Origin: JBBSMX01 sp038232935
GTDB taxonomy: Bacteria > Bacteroidota > Rhodothermia > Rhodothermales > JANQRZ01
Length of the DNA: 28,721 nucleotides
Reading direction: 5' to 3'
NCBI GenBank assembly: GCA_038232935.1
Contig: JBBSMX010000043.1
Coordinates: 1-28,721 of the forward strand
Shown here: positions 1-7,887 of the stretch, piece after piece
Position numbering within the stretch: the first letter of the stretch is position 1
Layout of the letters: each line of letters begins with the position of its first letter
The notes under the pieces: model-generated
The model's database searches: none
Seen by the model: the letters and a program-made list of their open reading frames with translations, nothing else
What the model was told of the DNA's origin: nothing
Program-made: the position numbers and the translations under genes

Positions 1-120
1 CAGTTGTGGGATCGGTTCTGCGACCGGGTCTACGCCCGTTCGTGGCAAGGTCTCTGGAGCGTGTCGTTGCTGAAGCTGGTGCATCTGAACCTCTGCTACG
101 CAGGAATTGCCTCGATCTGA
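1..120 (+). CDS. 3' end of an unidentified CDS (partial)
   Basis: Frame 1 is open from the window edge to a TGA at 118-120, giving a 39-residue tail that starts QLWDRFCDRV and ends LCYAGIASI. It is rich in Trp, Leu and Arg and looks like real protein rather than a shadow frame. Such a tail would suit a transposase C-terminus, and the next several hundred bases are gene debris, but I do not recognise the family. The start lies outside the window. Confidence 0.3.
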   Translation, partial: QLWDRFCDRVYARSWQGLWSVSLLKLVHLNLCYAGIASI

Positions 121-160
121 TCAACCCGCGACTGACGTTAGCTCAGAAAGACGGAGATGC

Positions 161-428
161 TCATGGGACCAGTCGCTGGGTTGGTAGCCTGAGGCTCGCC
201 TGCACCGACTCAGCCACGCCCGCGTCGTCGAAGGCGGACAACATGTCGCGGTAGTCGGGATGGAGCACGCGGCGTTTCCGGTCGGTCGTTGTCGGCGGCT
301 TCTTTGAAGGCCCACGCCGTCTCGGTGAGCGGCCAGACCATGCCGATCCGCTCGGCGGGGGTGGTCTGCGCGAGGTCGTCGTTGGACTGCTGCTCACGCA
401 GGCGGCGAACGGTGAGGATACGTCTCAT
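161..428 (-). pseudogene. Remnant of a small-protein/MNT-like nucleotidyltransferase gene pair
   Basis: Two overlapping minus-strand frames carry pieces of a familiar two-gene unit. From ATG at 428 the first frame reads MRRILTVRRLREQQ, then TPAERIGMVWPLTETAWAFK, resembling the small partner gene. From a GTG at 268 the second frame reads LHPDYRDMLSAFDDAGV, which matches the very start of nucleotidyltransferase (AbiEii/MNT-like) proteins of the form LHPDFRDLLxAFxxAGVxYLVVGGYA. The match ends right after AGV and the frame stops at 161, so the catalytic GS/DxD core is absent. The first frame may be a complete short gene; the second is certainly truncated. Assignment rests on recalled family patterns, not a search. 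Confidence 0.45.
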
Positions 429-522
429 GATCCAAGTAGTGCGCTGCCTTCTGCGGCGGCGGGCTGGCGCTCCCGGAGCGGCGGAATGCCACCCGATCTC
501 AACATACTATGTGTCCCGGCGT

Positions 523-1173
523 TCATGGGGTAGTGAAAGGCGCGCCCTGATTCGCCGGGTACCACTCAAGCGTGTCATCCACCGGGACGACGTATCCCTC
601 CCAACGCTGCTCTGGAACACCAGTGGAGGCGAGATCAGCGGCCGTGGTGTCGAGCGGGTCAACCCACCCCACGAGGCCGAGCCGGAAAGGCTGCTCCGCG
701 AAGATGAATCGGGCCATGTCGAGCAGCCACCCGTCGAGTTCCGCTCGCCAATCTAGAGGCGTTCCGTCGGCGAAGGGGAAAGCCCCGACGGGGTATGCGG
801 ATCCGAGTGATCCCAACGGCACGCCGAAGTAAATCCAAGTTGCCTCTTCCTCGCGCACGACGATGGAGCTACACGAAGCACGCTCTCCGTTGGGCAACGC
901 TGCTACGCCTCGCAGGCACTGCCATGGCTCAACTTCGGCTGGAGAAACCCTCGGCTGCTGATCGGGCTCCGCGTTGAGATCGAGATAGCAACCGAGCAGG
1001 GTCGAATGGTCCCAGAGGCGCGAGATCACTGCGCGGAGCCGCTTGTCCGACAGCCGCTCGTACTCAAGCGCCAGCTCGTAGGAGCCGCCGGACCACGCGT
1101 CAGGTCGTGTGAACAGCGCTTGCATCAGCGACGACGGAGGGACACATAATAATTGAGCTAACCGGAGCACCAC
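523..1173 (-). CDS. Hypothetical protein, 216 aa
   Basis: An open frame of 216 residues from a GTG at 1173 (an upstream in-frame TGA at about 1246-1248 limits the extension) to a stop at 523. Composition is that of a soluble globular protein, with acidic stretches, many Trp/Tyr residues (WIYFGVPLGSLGSAYPVG, WLLDMARFIFAEQPF) and no signal peptide or membrane segment. I do not recognise the family. It sits alone between degraded genes at the left and the transaldolase at the right and may belong to the same accessory patch. The start is uncertain because no ribosome-binding site or ATG is present. Confidence 0.55.
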   Translation of the reverse strand: MVLRLAQLLCVPPSSLMQALFTRPDAWSGGSYELALEYERLSDKRLRAVISRLWDHSTLLGCYLDLNAEPDQQPRVSPAEVEPWQCLRGVAALPNGERASCSSIVVREEEATWIYFGVPLGSLGSAYPVGAFPFADGTPLDWRAELDGWLLDMARFIFAEQPFRLGLVGWVDPLDTTAADLASTGVPEQRWEGYVVPVDDTLEWYPANQGAPFTTP

Positions 1174-1482
1174 ACCGGCACGGAGGCGAGCTCCAGAGAC
1201 GCTGGCGTCGCCACGGTAGCGCCGGACGGTGAACGGGGTTCCGGTTCAGCGATGGGTTCTACAGAGGGGCCAGCCAACACCCCGTTTCCCCCTGATTCCC
1301 GAGACACCCCGACGGAGGGGGACGATCCACCCGGAGCCGAAGAGCGCGGCGTTCCGCTCCAACGACGGTTGAGCTGACGCCGCGTCGGCTCCGGGAAGCT
1401 ACGGAAGGGCCACCCGAACGTCAAGGTAAGACAGGAGCAAACAACCGGTTAAGGCTGGCCCGTCTGTGGTACCAAGTGATAT
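1174..1482. other. Intergenic region without a convincing gene
   Basis: About 310 bases between the hypothetical gene and the hairpin after the transaldolase gene. A plus-strand frame from ATG 1252 to 1377 encodes 41 acidic, Pro-rich residues, and a minus-strand frame covers 1158-1424, but neither has family resemblance. I see no tRNA and no repeat array here. Confidence 0.4.
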
Positions 1483-1538
1483 GCAGAACGAGCCCGCATG
1501 ATACGCCGTGAGGGAGCGTTATGCGGACTCGTTCCTGC
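1483..1538 (-). terminator. Long inverted repeat after the transaldolase gene
   Basis: Arms 1483-1499 and 1521-1538 pair over 17 bp with one bulge and one mismatch, around a 21-nt loop. The hairpin begins 17 nt past the transaldolase stop on the minus strand, the right place for a terminator. It is not followed by a clear T-run on that strand, so it may act as a 3'-end stabiliser instead. Confidence 0.45.
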
Positions 1539-1554
1539 TCGCGTGCAGCGAGGA

Positions 1555-2223
1555 TCAGGCGGGCTGGCCTTTGACCTGCTCCTGCAGCTTGTCCCAGTCG
1601 GCGAGGAATTTCTTCAGGCCGCTGTCCGTGAGCGGGTGCTTGATCAGCTTGTCGATCACGTCGAACGGCATCGTCGCCACGTCCGCGCCGATCTCGGCGG
1701 CCTCGATGATGTGCATCGGGTGGCGGATGCTCGCGGCGAGGATCTGCGTCTCGATCCCGTAGTTGTCGAAGATCGTCCGAATGGAGGCGATCAGGTCCAT
1801 CCCGTTCATCGAGATGTCGTCGAGCCGGCCGATGAAGGGGCTGACGTACCGCGCCCCGGCCTTGGCGGCGACGAGCGCCTGATTGGCCGAGAAGATGAGC
1901 GTGCAGTTGACCGGGATGCCCTCGTTGGAGAACGTCTTGATCGCCTTGACGCCGTCGCGGATCATCGGCACTTTGACGACGACGTTCTCGTGGATCTTGG
2001 CGAGCCGCCGGCCCTCTTTGACGATCTCGTCGTAGTCCGTCGAGACGACCTCGGCGGAGACGTCGCCGTCGACGATCTCGCAGATCTGGTAGATGAGGCC
2101 CTCGAAATCCGTGGTCCCCGCCTTCATGGCGAGCGAGGGATTCGTGGTGACGCCGTCGAGGACGCCCATGTCTGCGGCTTCTCTGATTTCGTCGAGGTCG
2201 GCCGTGTCGATAAAGAACTTCAT
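1555..2223 (-). CDS. tal: Transaldolase, small TalC/FSA-type
   Basis: Predicted cytosolic transaldolase of the pentose phosphate pathway, moving a dihydroxyacetone unit between sugar phosphates through a Schiff base; the close relative fructose-6-phosphate aldolase is an alternative activity. The 222-aa length is typical of the short (TalC/MipB) class. MKFFIDTADLDEI at the N-terminus, GVTTNPS at residues 24-30 and the Schiff-base lysine in VVVKVPM (Lys84) are all present, as is the C-terminal ATMPFDVIDKLIKHPLTDSG segment. ATG at 2223 is chosen because family homology begins exactly there; the frame is open further upstream but that part looks non-coding. A CCGTAGC box lies 40 nt upstream. It is followed by a long inverted repeat and appears monocistronic. 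Confidence 0.95.
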   Translation of the reverse strand: MKFFIDTADLDEIREAADMGVLDGVTTNPSLAMKAGTTDFEGLIYQICEIVDGDVSAEVVSTDYDEIVKEGRRLAKIHENVVVKVPMIRDGVKAIKTFSNEGIPVNCTLIFSANQALVAAKAGARYVSPFIGRLDDISMNGMDLIASIRTIFDNYGIETQILAASIRHPMHIIEAAEIGADVATMPFDVIDKLIKHPLTDSGLKKFLADWDKLQEQVKGQPA

Positions 2224-2255
2224 AGTAGGTACGGGCTTAGGTGAAAAGCGGAGGA

Positions 2256-2263
2256 GGTGGCTA
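2256..2263 (-). promoter_or_regulatory. Putative -7 promoter box of tal (CCGTAGCC context)
   Basis: On the minus strand CCGTAGCCACC has its TA exactly 40 nt before the tal ATG. The same CCGTAGC core occurs at the same distance before the starts at 3046 and 4416. A second candidate, TATATTCC, lies 10 nt farther upstream (2266-2273). Inferred from recurrence; no -33 TTTG is obvious. Confidence 0.35.
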
Positions 2264-2354
2264 CGGGAATATAGCCTTATACCCGGTGCCGCCCGGCCCG
2301 TTCTGCCCCGAATCCGGCAGGGCGAAATCCGCCTCGCCGTACGGAGCGGTCGCG

Positions 2355-2873
2355 CTACCCGTCGGCGTCGTTGCGGCACGTGTTCAGGGTGGTGAGGGCG
2401 TCCATCCGGAGGTGGACGAAGATCGCCTCGCCCTCGGCGTGGACCGTCTCGTCCGCCCCAACGATCCGGCCGCGGACGTGCACCTTCCGCCCCTCGACGC
2501 GCCCGACCTCCGTCTCGACGGTGTAGACGGTCCCGAGCGGGAGCATCCGGCGGAAGTCCGTCACGAGCCGCGCGGCGACGACGGGGTGGCCGGCGACCCA
2601 CGCCGCAAAGCCCATTGCCTCGTCGAGCACGGCGGCCATCGCGCCGCCGTGGGCGTGGCCGGGCGGACCCTCGGCCTCGGCCCCGAACCAGACCCGTGCC
2701 AGTAGCTCGCTGCCCCGGTGGTAGTATCGGACGCGGAGGCGATCGCCGTCGGGGTCGCCCGAGACGAACGAGCGCTGCGGGACGGGGTCGAGCAGCGTCC
2801 AGCCGGATGGTGGACTGAGGTCGGGCGAGGCAGAGGAGGGGGCTTCCATCGGGCGAGGGTTAACGGTGTTCAT
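2355..2873 (-). CDS. PaaI-family hotdog thioesterase
   Basis: Predicted acyl-CoA thioesterase of the PaaI/YbgC-like hotdog superfamily, 172 aa, cytosolic. The signature HGGAMAAVLDEAMG is at residues 75-88, with the conserved His-Gly-Gly and the catalytic acidic residue Asp84 at the start of the central helix. The later strands (VTDFRRMLPLGTVYTVETEV, KVHVRGRI, AEGEAIFVHL) give the usual hotdog sheet. The first 30 residues are Pro/Ser rich and may be disordered, so an internal start at Met9 is possible. The ATG at 2873 follows a purine-rich GGAGGTTGGAGAGG stretch that could be a ribosome-binding site. The acyl substrate cannot be told from sequence. Confidence 0.85.
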   Translation of the reverse strand: MNTVNPRPMEAPSSASPDLSPPSGWTLLDPVPQRSFVSGDPDGDRLRVRYYHRGSELLARVWFGAEAEGPPGHAHGGAMAAVLDEAMGFAAWVAGHPVVAARLVTDFRRMLPLGTVYTVETEVGRVEGRKVHVRGRIVGADETVHAEGEAIFVHLRMDALTTLNTCRNDADG

Positions 2874-3005
2874 GCCTCTCCAACCTCCGCCCGCCCCGGC
2901 TGTTTCGGCTGCGCCTCTACCAAATCGCCTCCGGTGTGGTCACCGGCGATGATCCCCAGCGGCAGGCCGTGAGGGCGCGACTCACTCGTGAGAAGGCGCG
3001 TGCCG

Positions 3006-3013
3006 TAGCTTCG
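3006..3013 (+). promoter_or_regulatory. Putative -7 promoter box TAGCTTCG
   Basis: GTGCCGTAGC at 3000-3009 recurs identically at 4370-4379, and in both cases the TA lies exactly 40 nt before the ATG. TAGCTTCG resembles the Bacteroidota TAnnTTTG -7 element. Function is inferred. Confidence 0.4.
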
Positions 3014-3017
3014 CCCG

Positions 3018-3045
3018 TCCCGTCCCCTACCCTTCACCCTTTCTC
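3018..3045 (+). repeat. Heptanucleotide repeat leader abutting the start codon
   Basis: Four pyrimidine-rich 7-nt units with YACC cores, including CCCTACC and CTTCACC, fill the space to the ATG at 3046. The best two units match those before the starts at 7774 and 21737. There is no Shine-Dalgarno sequence. Confidence 0.5.
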
Positions 3046-4320
3046 ATGCCGCACCTCTGCCTGTTCGAAGACGCCGCCGTGCGCCACCTCCTTCCGCTCG
3101 CCGCCACGCGCGCAGCGGGCGATCTCCGCGTCGGCATCCAGACCCTCGCGGAGCGGCAGCGGCGGGCCTTCGCCTTCGATGGGTTCGTCCTCCACACGCG
3201 GGCGGCCGTCGCCGCCGTCACCGCGCAGGAGCATCCCGAGGCGCTCGTGAACGCGCTGCCGGCGGAGACGGACGGCGTCCTCTTCGTCAACCAGCGCTGG
3301 CTCGTGGAGCCGGGTGATCTCGTGGACCGGCTTCGGGCCGCGGCCCGGCCCGATGAGCCCGCGTGCGCCTTCCATCAGGGCGATACGATCGTGGCCGCGT
3401 GGCACCCGCACCCGCCGGCCACCCTCATCGCGACAGAGGCCGTCGGCCCGTTCCAGTTCGAGGGGATGCCGGAGGAGCGCGTGGACGGCGCGCAGTTCAT
3501 CAGCCGGCTCTGGCACCTGCTCGACGACGTGCCGGACCGGATCGCGGCCGACTTCGACAGCCTGCTCCGCCCCGGCGGGGCGCTCGGGCAGCGCGGCCAC
3601 GACGGCGCGACGGTGCACGACGGCGCGCTCCTCGTCCACCCCGAGCGGATCTTCCTCGCGCCCGGCGCGGCGGTCCGCCCCGGCGCGATCCTCAACGCCG
3701 AGAGCGGGCCGATCTACCTCGCCGAACGCGCCGCCGTGGAAGAGGGCGCAGTGGGGATCGGGCCGCTCTACCTCGGGCCGCACGCCCGGCTGAAGGCGGC
3801 GGCGCGCGTGGACGGCAGCGCGGTCGGCCTCCACTCGAAAGTCGGCGGCGAGGTCCACGCGAGCATCGTCCACTCGTATTCGAGCAAGGCGCACGACGGC
3901 TACCTCGGGAATTCGTACCTCGGCCGGTGGTGCAACCTCGGCGCGGACACGAACACATCGAACCTCAAAAACGACTATGGCGAAGTGACGATGTACGACC
4001 CCGTCGCCGAGGATTTCGTGGGGACCCGGCGGCAGTTCGTCGGCCTCGTGATGGGGGACCACTCGAAGTGCTCGATCAACACGATGTTCAACACGGGCAC
4101 CGTCGTCGGCGTGTTCTGCAACCTGTTCGGGGCCGGCTTCCCGCCCCGGCACGTCCCGAGCTTCTCGTGGGGCGGCGCCGATGGCTTCGCGGAGTATCGG
4201 ATCGAGAAAGCCTTGCGCGTGGCAGAGGCCGTGATGGCCCGCCGCGACGTGCCGCTCACCGACGCCGACCGCGCCCTCCTCCAACACATCGCCGAGACGA
4301 CGGAGGCGACGCGGGTCTAA
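3046..4320 (+). CDS. GlmU-like sugar nucleotidyltransferase / left-handed beta-helix protein
   Basis: 424-aa protein of the Bacteroidota GlmU-related family (the alt_bact_glmU type). The N-terminus CLFEDAAVRHLLPL followed by DLRVGIQTLAER is the divergent nucleotidyltransferase-like start of this family. From about residue 200 onward hexapeptide repeats of a left-handed beta-helix are visible (FLAPGAAVRPGAILNA, YLAERAAVEEGAVGIG, VHASIVHSYSSKAHDGYLGN). The late block NLGADTNTSNLKNDYG plus GDHSKCSINTMFNTGT is the conserved acyltransferase-like end. Likely role: sugar-1-phosphate activation or acetylation for cell-envelope precursors, in the cytosol. The reaction has not been deduced directly. 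The ATG at 3046 is where family homology starts. Confidence 0.85.
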   Translation: MPHLCLFEDAAVRHLLPLAATRAAGDLRVGIQTLAERQRRAFAFDGFVLHTRAAVAAVTAQEHPEALVNALPAETDGVLFVNQRWLVEPGDLVDRLRAAARPDEPACAFHQGDTIVAAWHPHPPATLIATEAVGPFQFEGMPEERVDGAQFISRLWHLLDDVPDRIAADFDSLLRPGGALGQRGHDGATVHDGALLVHPERIFLAPGAAVRPGAILNAESGPIYLAERAAVEEGAVGIGPLYLGPHARLKAAARVDGSAVGLHSKVGGEVHASIVHSYSSKAHDGYLGNSYLGRWCNLGADTNTSNLKNDYGEVTMYDPVAEDFVGTRRQFVGLVMGDHSKCSINTMFNTGTVVGVFCNLFGAGFPPRHVPSFSWGGADGFAEYRIEKALRVAEAVMARRDVPLTDADRALLQHIAETTEATRV

Positions 4321-4375
4321 CCTCAGCATCCGGTTCGCGCCGCTGTTTTCGGTTGTCCGGAGCGGGTTCGTGCCG

Positions 4376-4383
4376 TAGCATTA
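4376..4383 (+). promoter_or_regulatory. Putative -7 promoter box TAGCATTA
   Basis: Identical upstream context (GTGCCGTAGC) and identical spacing to the ATG (40 nt) as the box before the GlmU-like gene. A TTG about 22 nt upstream may be a partial -33 element. Inferred. Confidence 0.4.
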
Positions 4384-4415
4384 GGGTCGCCATCCGTCGC
4401 CCTGCCATCTCCGTT

Positions 4416-6065
4416 ATGCGCGCCTGCTTCGCCCTCGTACTCCTTCTCGCCGCCCTACCCGCTACGGCGCAGGACGCCGCCGATCTCCCCTTCGAGGTGG
4501 AAGTCGTCGAGCGCGACGTCCCCGCAATGCCGGGCCTGCACTCCTTCGCGTGGGCACAGGCCGACGGGAAGTGGCTGTTCGTGACGGGCCGGGTGAATGG
4601 CCTCCACGGGATCGTCGAAGCAGGCCCGTTCCCGGCCGATCAGGCGAACGATGCGGTATGGGTCGTAGACCTCGCCGCAAATCAGGTGTGGTCGCGATCG
4701 CTCGACGAGCTCCCGGACGCCGTGTCCGACCCGTTGAGGGTAACGAATCCGGAGTTCTACCAGAACGGCGAAACCCTCTACGTGGTCGGTGGCTACGGCA
4801 AGGACTCGGCGACAGGCGGGAAGATCACGTTCCCGACCCTCACCGCCATCGACGTGCCGGGGACGATTGCGGCCGTGACGACGGGCGATGCCCTCGCCCC
4901 GCATCTCCGGCAGACCGAGGGCGACCACCTCGCCGTGACGGGGGGCGACCTGCGCGACTTCTTCGGCCAGTACGTCCTCTTCGGCGGCCAGCGCTTCGAC
5001 GGCGAGTACAGCGCCGGCGGCCAGGGCTTCACGCAGGCGTACACGGAGCGAATCCTCCTCCTCGACATCGACGACGACGGGCAGACCGTCGAAACCTCGG
5101 AATCGCTCGCGCTGGACTACGACCCCGAGACCCTCCACCGCCGGGATATGACGGTGGCTCCGACGTACTACCTGCAGCGGACGATCGAGGGGGACACGAT
5201 CATCGCGGAGGGCTACGGGATGTACGGTGGCGTCTTCCGACCCGACGCTACGCTGCCCCTCCGGAACCCTGTCTATTTCGGGTTCACGGACATCCCCGAA
5301 TACTGGACAAGCAATTTCGAGCAGCAGTTCGCCCACTACACCTCTCCCGCGCTCCCGCTCTATGACGCCGAGACGGAGACGATGCACACGACGTTCTTCG
5401 GCGGGATGAGCCAGTTCTATTTCGACGAAGAGACCGGCGAGGTCGAGGAAGACCTGCTCGTGCCGTTCACCGATGACATCGTCACGCTGACGGCGGATCT
5501 CTCCGAGAGTGGAGACACGTACGAGACGGTGATGCCGGAGCCGATGCCGGGCCTGCTCGGGACGAACGCCGTGCTGATCCCCGCCCCCGGCGTCCCGCGC
5601 TCCGCCCTCGGCATCATCCGGCTGCGCGAACTGACAGATCGCACGCTCGTGGGCTGGATCGTCGGCGGCATCGCCTCCACCGCGCCGAACCCTGGCTGGC
5701 GGGGCATGAGTGCTGCCGAGACCAGCGCGAGCGACCGCGTCTTCGAGGTCTACGTCACCCCGACCTTCGACACGGCGTCGGAGCCGGGCGCGGCCCCCCT
5801 CGCGGTCGCGCTCGAAGCGCCGTATCCGAACCCGTTCCGCACCGAGGCTACTGTGGCGTTCGTGCTCGACCGGGACGCGCGTGTAGCTGTCGAGGTGTTC
5901 GACGCGCTCGGCCGGCGGGTGGCGCTCTTGCACGACGGAACGCTGGGGGGGAGCCGCCGCCACGCCTTCGCATTCCGCCCCGGCGACCTCCCGGCCGGCG
6001 TCTACTACGCCCGCGTCCACGGCGACGGCTTCAGCGAGACGCGGCCCCTCGTGCGCGTGCGGTGA
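4416..6065 (+). CDS. Secreted beta-propeller-like protein with T9SS sorting domain
   Basis: 549-aa exported protein. Residues 1-19 form a signal peptide (MRACFALVLLLAALPATAQ). The body shows repeated strand blocks with aromatic/Gly ends such as GETLYVVGGYGKDS, GQYVLFGGQRFDG and HTTFFGGMSQFYFD, resembling kelch/galactose-oxidase blades. The last 80 or so residues hold a type IX sorting domain: PYPNPFRTEAT, VEVFDALGRRVALL, and LPAGVYYARVHGDGF. So it is predicted to be carried to the outer surface or medium by T9SS. The same frame is open far upstream (from 3363) antisense-shadowing the GlmU-like gene; ATG 4416 is chosen because the signal peptide begins there and the promoter box is at -40. Ligand unknown. 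It converges with the phosphatase gene, stop codons 8 bp apart. Confidence 0.85.
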   Translation: MRACFALVLLLAALPATAQDAADLPFEVEVVERDVPAMPGLHSFAWAQADGKWLFVTGRVNGLHGIVEAGPFPADQANDAVWVVDLAANQVWSRSLDELPDAVSDPLRVTNPEFYQNGETLYVVGGYGKDSATGGKITFPTLTAIDVPGTIAAVTTGDALAPHLRQTEGDHLAVTGGDLRDFFGQYVLFGGQRFDGEYSAGGQGFTQAYTERILLLDIDDDGQTVETSESLALDYDPETLHRRDMTVAPTYYLQRTIEGDTIIAEGYGMYGGVFRPDATLPLRNPVYFGFTDIPEYWTSNFEQQFAHYTSPALPLYDAETETMHTTFFGGMSQFYFDEETGEVEEDLLVPFTDDIVTLTADLSESGDTYETVMPEPMPGLLGTNAVLIPAPGVPRSALGIIRLRELTDRTLVGWIVGGIASTAPNPGWRGMSAAETSASDRVFEVYVTPTFDTASEPGAAPLAVALEAPYPNPFRTEATVAFVLDRDARVAVEVFDALGRRVALLHDGTLGGSRRHAFAFRPGDLPAGVYYARVHGDGFSETRPLVRVR

Positions 6066-6073
6066 ACCGAGCC

Positions 6074-7774
6074 TCACGCGTCCCGTTTTACGACGACCAG
6101 CGTCAGGTCGTCGTCGAGCGGACCGCCGCCGGTGAAGTCTTTGACCTCGGCGCGGATGGCGTCGAGGACGGACTGAGCGGATTCGCAGCGGTGTGTGGCG
6201 ATGGTGGCGAGCAACCGGGCCTCGCCGTACTCGTCGTCGGCGTCGAGGGCGTTCCACGCTTCGGTGACGCCGTCGGTGAAGAGCACGAGCGTGTCGCCGG
6301 GGTCGAGCGGCGCGACGCCTTCGGCGTAGGGCATCCCGGCCAGCACGCCGAGCAGGACGCCGCCCGTCTCCAGCCGCTCCACCATGCCGTCCTCTCGGAC
6401 CAGCATCGGGTAGTTGTGGCCGGCGTTGACGAAGCGCACGTGCCCGTCGCGCCGGTCGTAGATCCCCCAGAAAAACGTGATAAACGTGGTCATCCCCGTA
6501 TTGTGGTGGACGACCTCGTTGATGCGGGCCGTGGCACCGGCGAGGTCGATGGTCTCGGCGGCGAGGCTGCCGCGCAGGACGTGGAGGCACGCTTGCAGGT
6601 TCGCCATCAGCAGCGAGGCCGGCATCCCCTTGCCCGACACGTCCGCCACGGCGAACAGCAGCCGGTCCTCGTCGAGCGGCATGAGGTCGAAATAGTCCCC
6701 GGCGACGAACCGGCTCGGGAGGGCGAGTCCGGCGAGGTCGAGGGTGGGGAAGACGGGGAGGTCCCGGGGCAGCAGGCGCTCCTGAATGTCGCGCGCAAGC
6801 CGCATCTCCTCCTCCAGCCGCTCTTTCTCGATCCGTGCTGCCACCCCGCGCGCGTTCTCGACCGAGCCGAGGGCGAGCGAGCCGAGCGCGCCCAGGAACT
6901 CGATGTCGTCGGCCTCGAAGGGCGCGCCCGTCCGTCGGGGACCGAGGAGGAGCACCCCGCGCGTCTCCTCGCGCATCCGCAGGGGGAGGGCGAGGGCGAA
7001 CCCCTCGTTGCCGAGCGCGGCCCACTCGCCCGCATCGTCGTCCAACATTTGCAGCCGCTTCAGCCCTGCGAGCCGTCGGCACGTGAGGTCGTCGGGCGGC
7101 TCGGCGTTGCGCGCGGCGACGGGTTCGAGGTGCCCGCCCTCCTCGCACAGCAGGAACACGTAGCGGCCGATGAGGAGTTGCCCCATGAGCGCGAACGAGA
7201 GCAGCTTGATCGCGTGGTCGGCGTCGAGCGTGCGGTTGAACTCCTGCGAGAGGTCGAAGAGGGTGTCGAGCTGCTGGACTTTGTGGCCGAGGTCGCGGTT
7301 GGCCTGCTTCAGCTCCTCCACCATCCGGGCGTTGTGGACGGCCGTGGCGGACATATTGACGAGGGAGTCGACGAACGCGATCTCGTCCACGTCGAAGCCG
7401 CCGCCCGTCGCCTTCGGCCCGAGGCCGACGAGGCCGATGGCCCGCTCGTGGTAGGTGATGGGGAGGAGGAGGGCGATGCCGTGCTCGCGCAGGAGCGGGG
7501 GGACTGCCTCGCCCTGGGCTACCACCTCCGGTACCGGCCCGAGGTAGAGGAGCATCTCCCGTCGGAGCGCGGAGATACCCTTGGCGGCCTCCACCCGGTG
7601 CGCCCCGGCGAGCGGATCGTCCAGCACCACCACGCCCCGCGTGACGAACAGCTTGCTCATCGCCGTCAGCAGCAGGTTGCCGAGCACGAAGTCGATTTCG
7701 AGGGACGAGCTGAGCAGCCGGCTCGTTTCGAGGAGGGCGCGGAGGTCGAACTTCTGCGTTTGGGTTTCGGGCAT
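6074..7774 (-). CDS. GAF-GAF-PP2C serine phosphatase (RsbU/SpoIIE type)
   Basis: 566-aa cytosolic signalling phosphatase. Two GAF domains lie at about residues 10-155 (VTRGVVVLDD, LLPITYHERAIGLVGLG) and 190-315 (FALALPLRMREETRGVLLLG), joined by a coiled segment with KQANRDLGHKVQQLD. After a linker helix (EEEMRLARDIQERLLPRDLP, typical of RsbU-like proteins) comes the SpoIIE/PP2C domain with metal-binding motifs AGDYFDL, VADVSGKGMPASLL, FVNAGHNYP, LVLFTDGVTEA and a final DDDLTLVVVK. It presumably dephosphorylates an anti-sigma-factor antagonist in response to a ligand sensed by the GAF domains. No antagonist or anti-sigma gene is nearby, so its partner lies elsewhere. The ATG at 7774 is preceded by a heptad-repeat leader. 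Confidence 0.9.
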   Translation of the reverse strand: MPETQTQKFDLRALLETSRLLSSSLEIDFVLGNLLLTAMSKLFVTRGVVVLDDPLAGAHRVEAAKGISALRREMLLYLGPVPEVVAQGEAVPPLLREHGIALLLPITYHERAIGLVGLGPKATGGGFDVDEIAFVDSLVNMSATAVHNARMVEELKQANRDLGHKVQQLDTLFDLSQEFNRTLDADHAIKLLSFALMGQLLIGRYVFLLCEEGGHLEPVAARNAEPPDDLTCRRLAGLKRLQMLDDDAGEWAALGNEGFALALPLRMREETRGVLLLGPRRTGAPFEADDIEFLGALGSLALGSVENARGVAARIEKERLEEEMRLARDIQERLLPRDLPVFPTLDLAGLALPSRFVAGDYFDLMPLDEDRLLFAVADVSGKGMPASLLMANLQACLHVLRGSLAAETIDLAGATARINEVVHHNTGMTTFITFFWGIYDRRDGHVRFVNAGHNYPMLVREDGMVERLETGGVLLGVLAGMPYAEGVAPLDPGDTLVLFTDGVTEAWNALDADDEYGEARLLATIATHRCESAQSVLDAIRAEVKDFTGGGPLDDDLTLVVVKRDA

Positions 7775-7815
7775 CGAAAGGGTGAAAGGTGGAGGGTGAA
7801 GGGTGAAGGGTAAAA
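7775..7815 (-). repeat. Heptad-repeat leader directly before the phosphatase start
   Basis: On the minus strand TTTTAC is followed by five 7-nt units (CCTTCAC twice, CCTCCAC, CTTTCAC, CCTTTCG) that run straight into the ATG at 7774. No Shine-Dalgarno sequence is present. The unit is nearly the same as that before the genes at 3046 and 21737. Confidence 0.6.
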
Positions 7816-7827
7816 TGCGTCGGCACA

Positions 7828-7835
7828 GAGCGCTA
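7828..7835 (-). promoter_or_regulatory. Putative -7 box TAGCGCTC of the phosphatase gene
   Basis: CCGTAGC core on the minus strand with TA 61 nt before the ATG, which is 21 nt (three heptads) farther than the 40 nt seen at the tal, GlmU-like and propeller genes. Inferred promoter element. Confidence 0.3.
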
Positions 7836-7887
7836 CGGCCTCGCTAATGTATGCGGGTTTGCTTGACTCCCTCCACTCCCTCCACGC

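Noticed and set aside
1252..1377. A possible small acidic plus-strand gene of 41 codons
   Set aside because: No ribosome-binding site, no family resemblance, and the opposite strand is also open.
3034..4329. A 431-codon minus-strand frame opposite the GlmU-like gene
   Set aside because: Shadow of the plus-strand gene, with no recognisable domain; the plus frame has a continuous beta-helix.
3363..4415. In-frame upstream extension of the propeller-like protein
   Set aside because: The extension is a shadow of the GlmU-like gene; the signal peptide and -40 box place the start at 4416.
6062..7813. A 583-codon plus-strand frame
   Set aside because: Antisense shadow of the GAF-PP2C phosphatase gene.
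4455..7826. A 1,123-codon minus-strand open frame
   Set aside because: It is Arg/Pro-rich low-complexity translation, antisense to the propeller-like gene and out of frame with the phosphatase gene, both of which have clear domains. GC-rich codon bias keeps this frame open.
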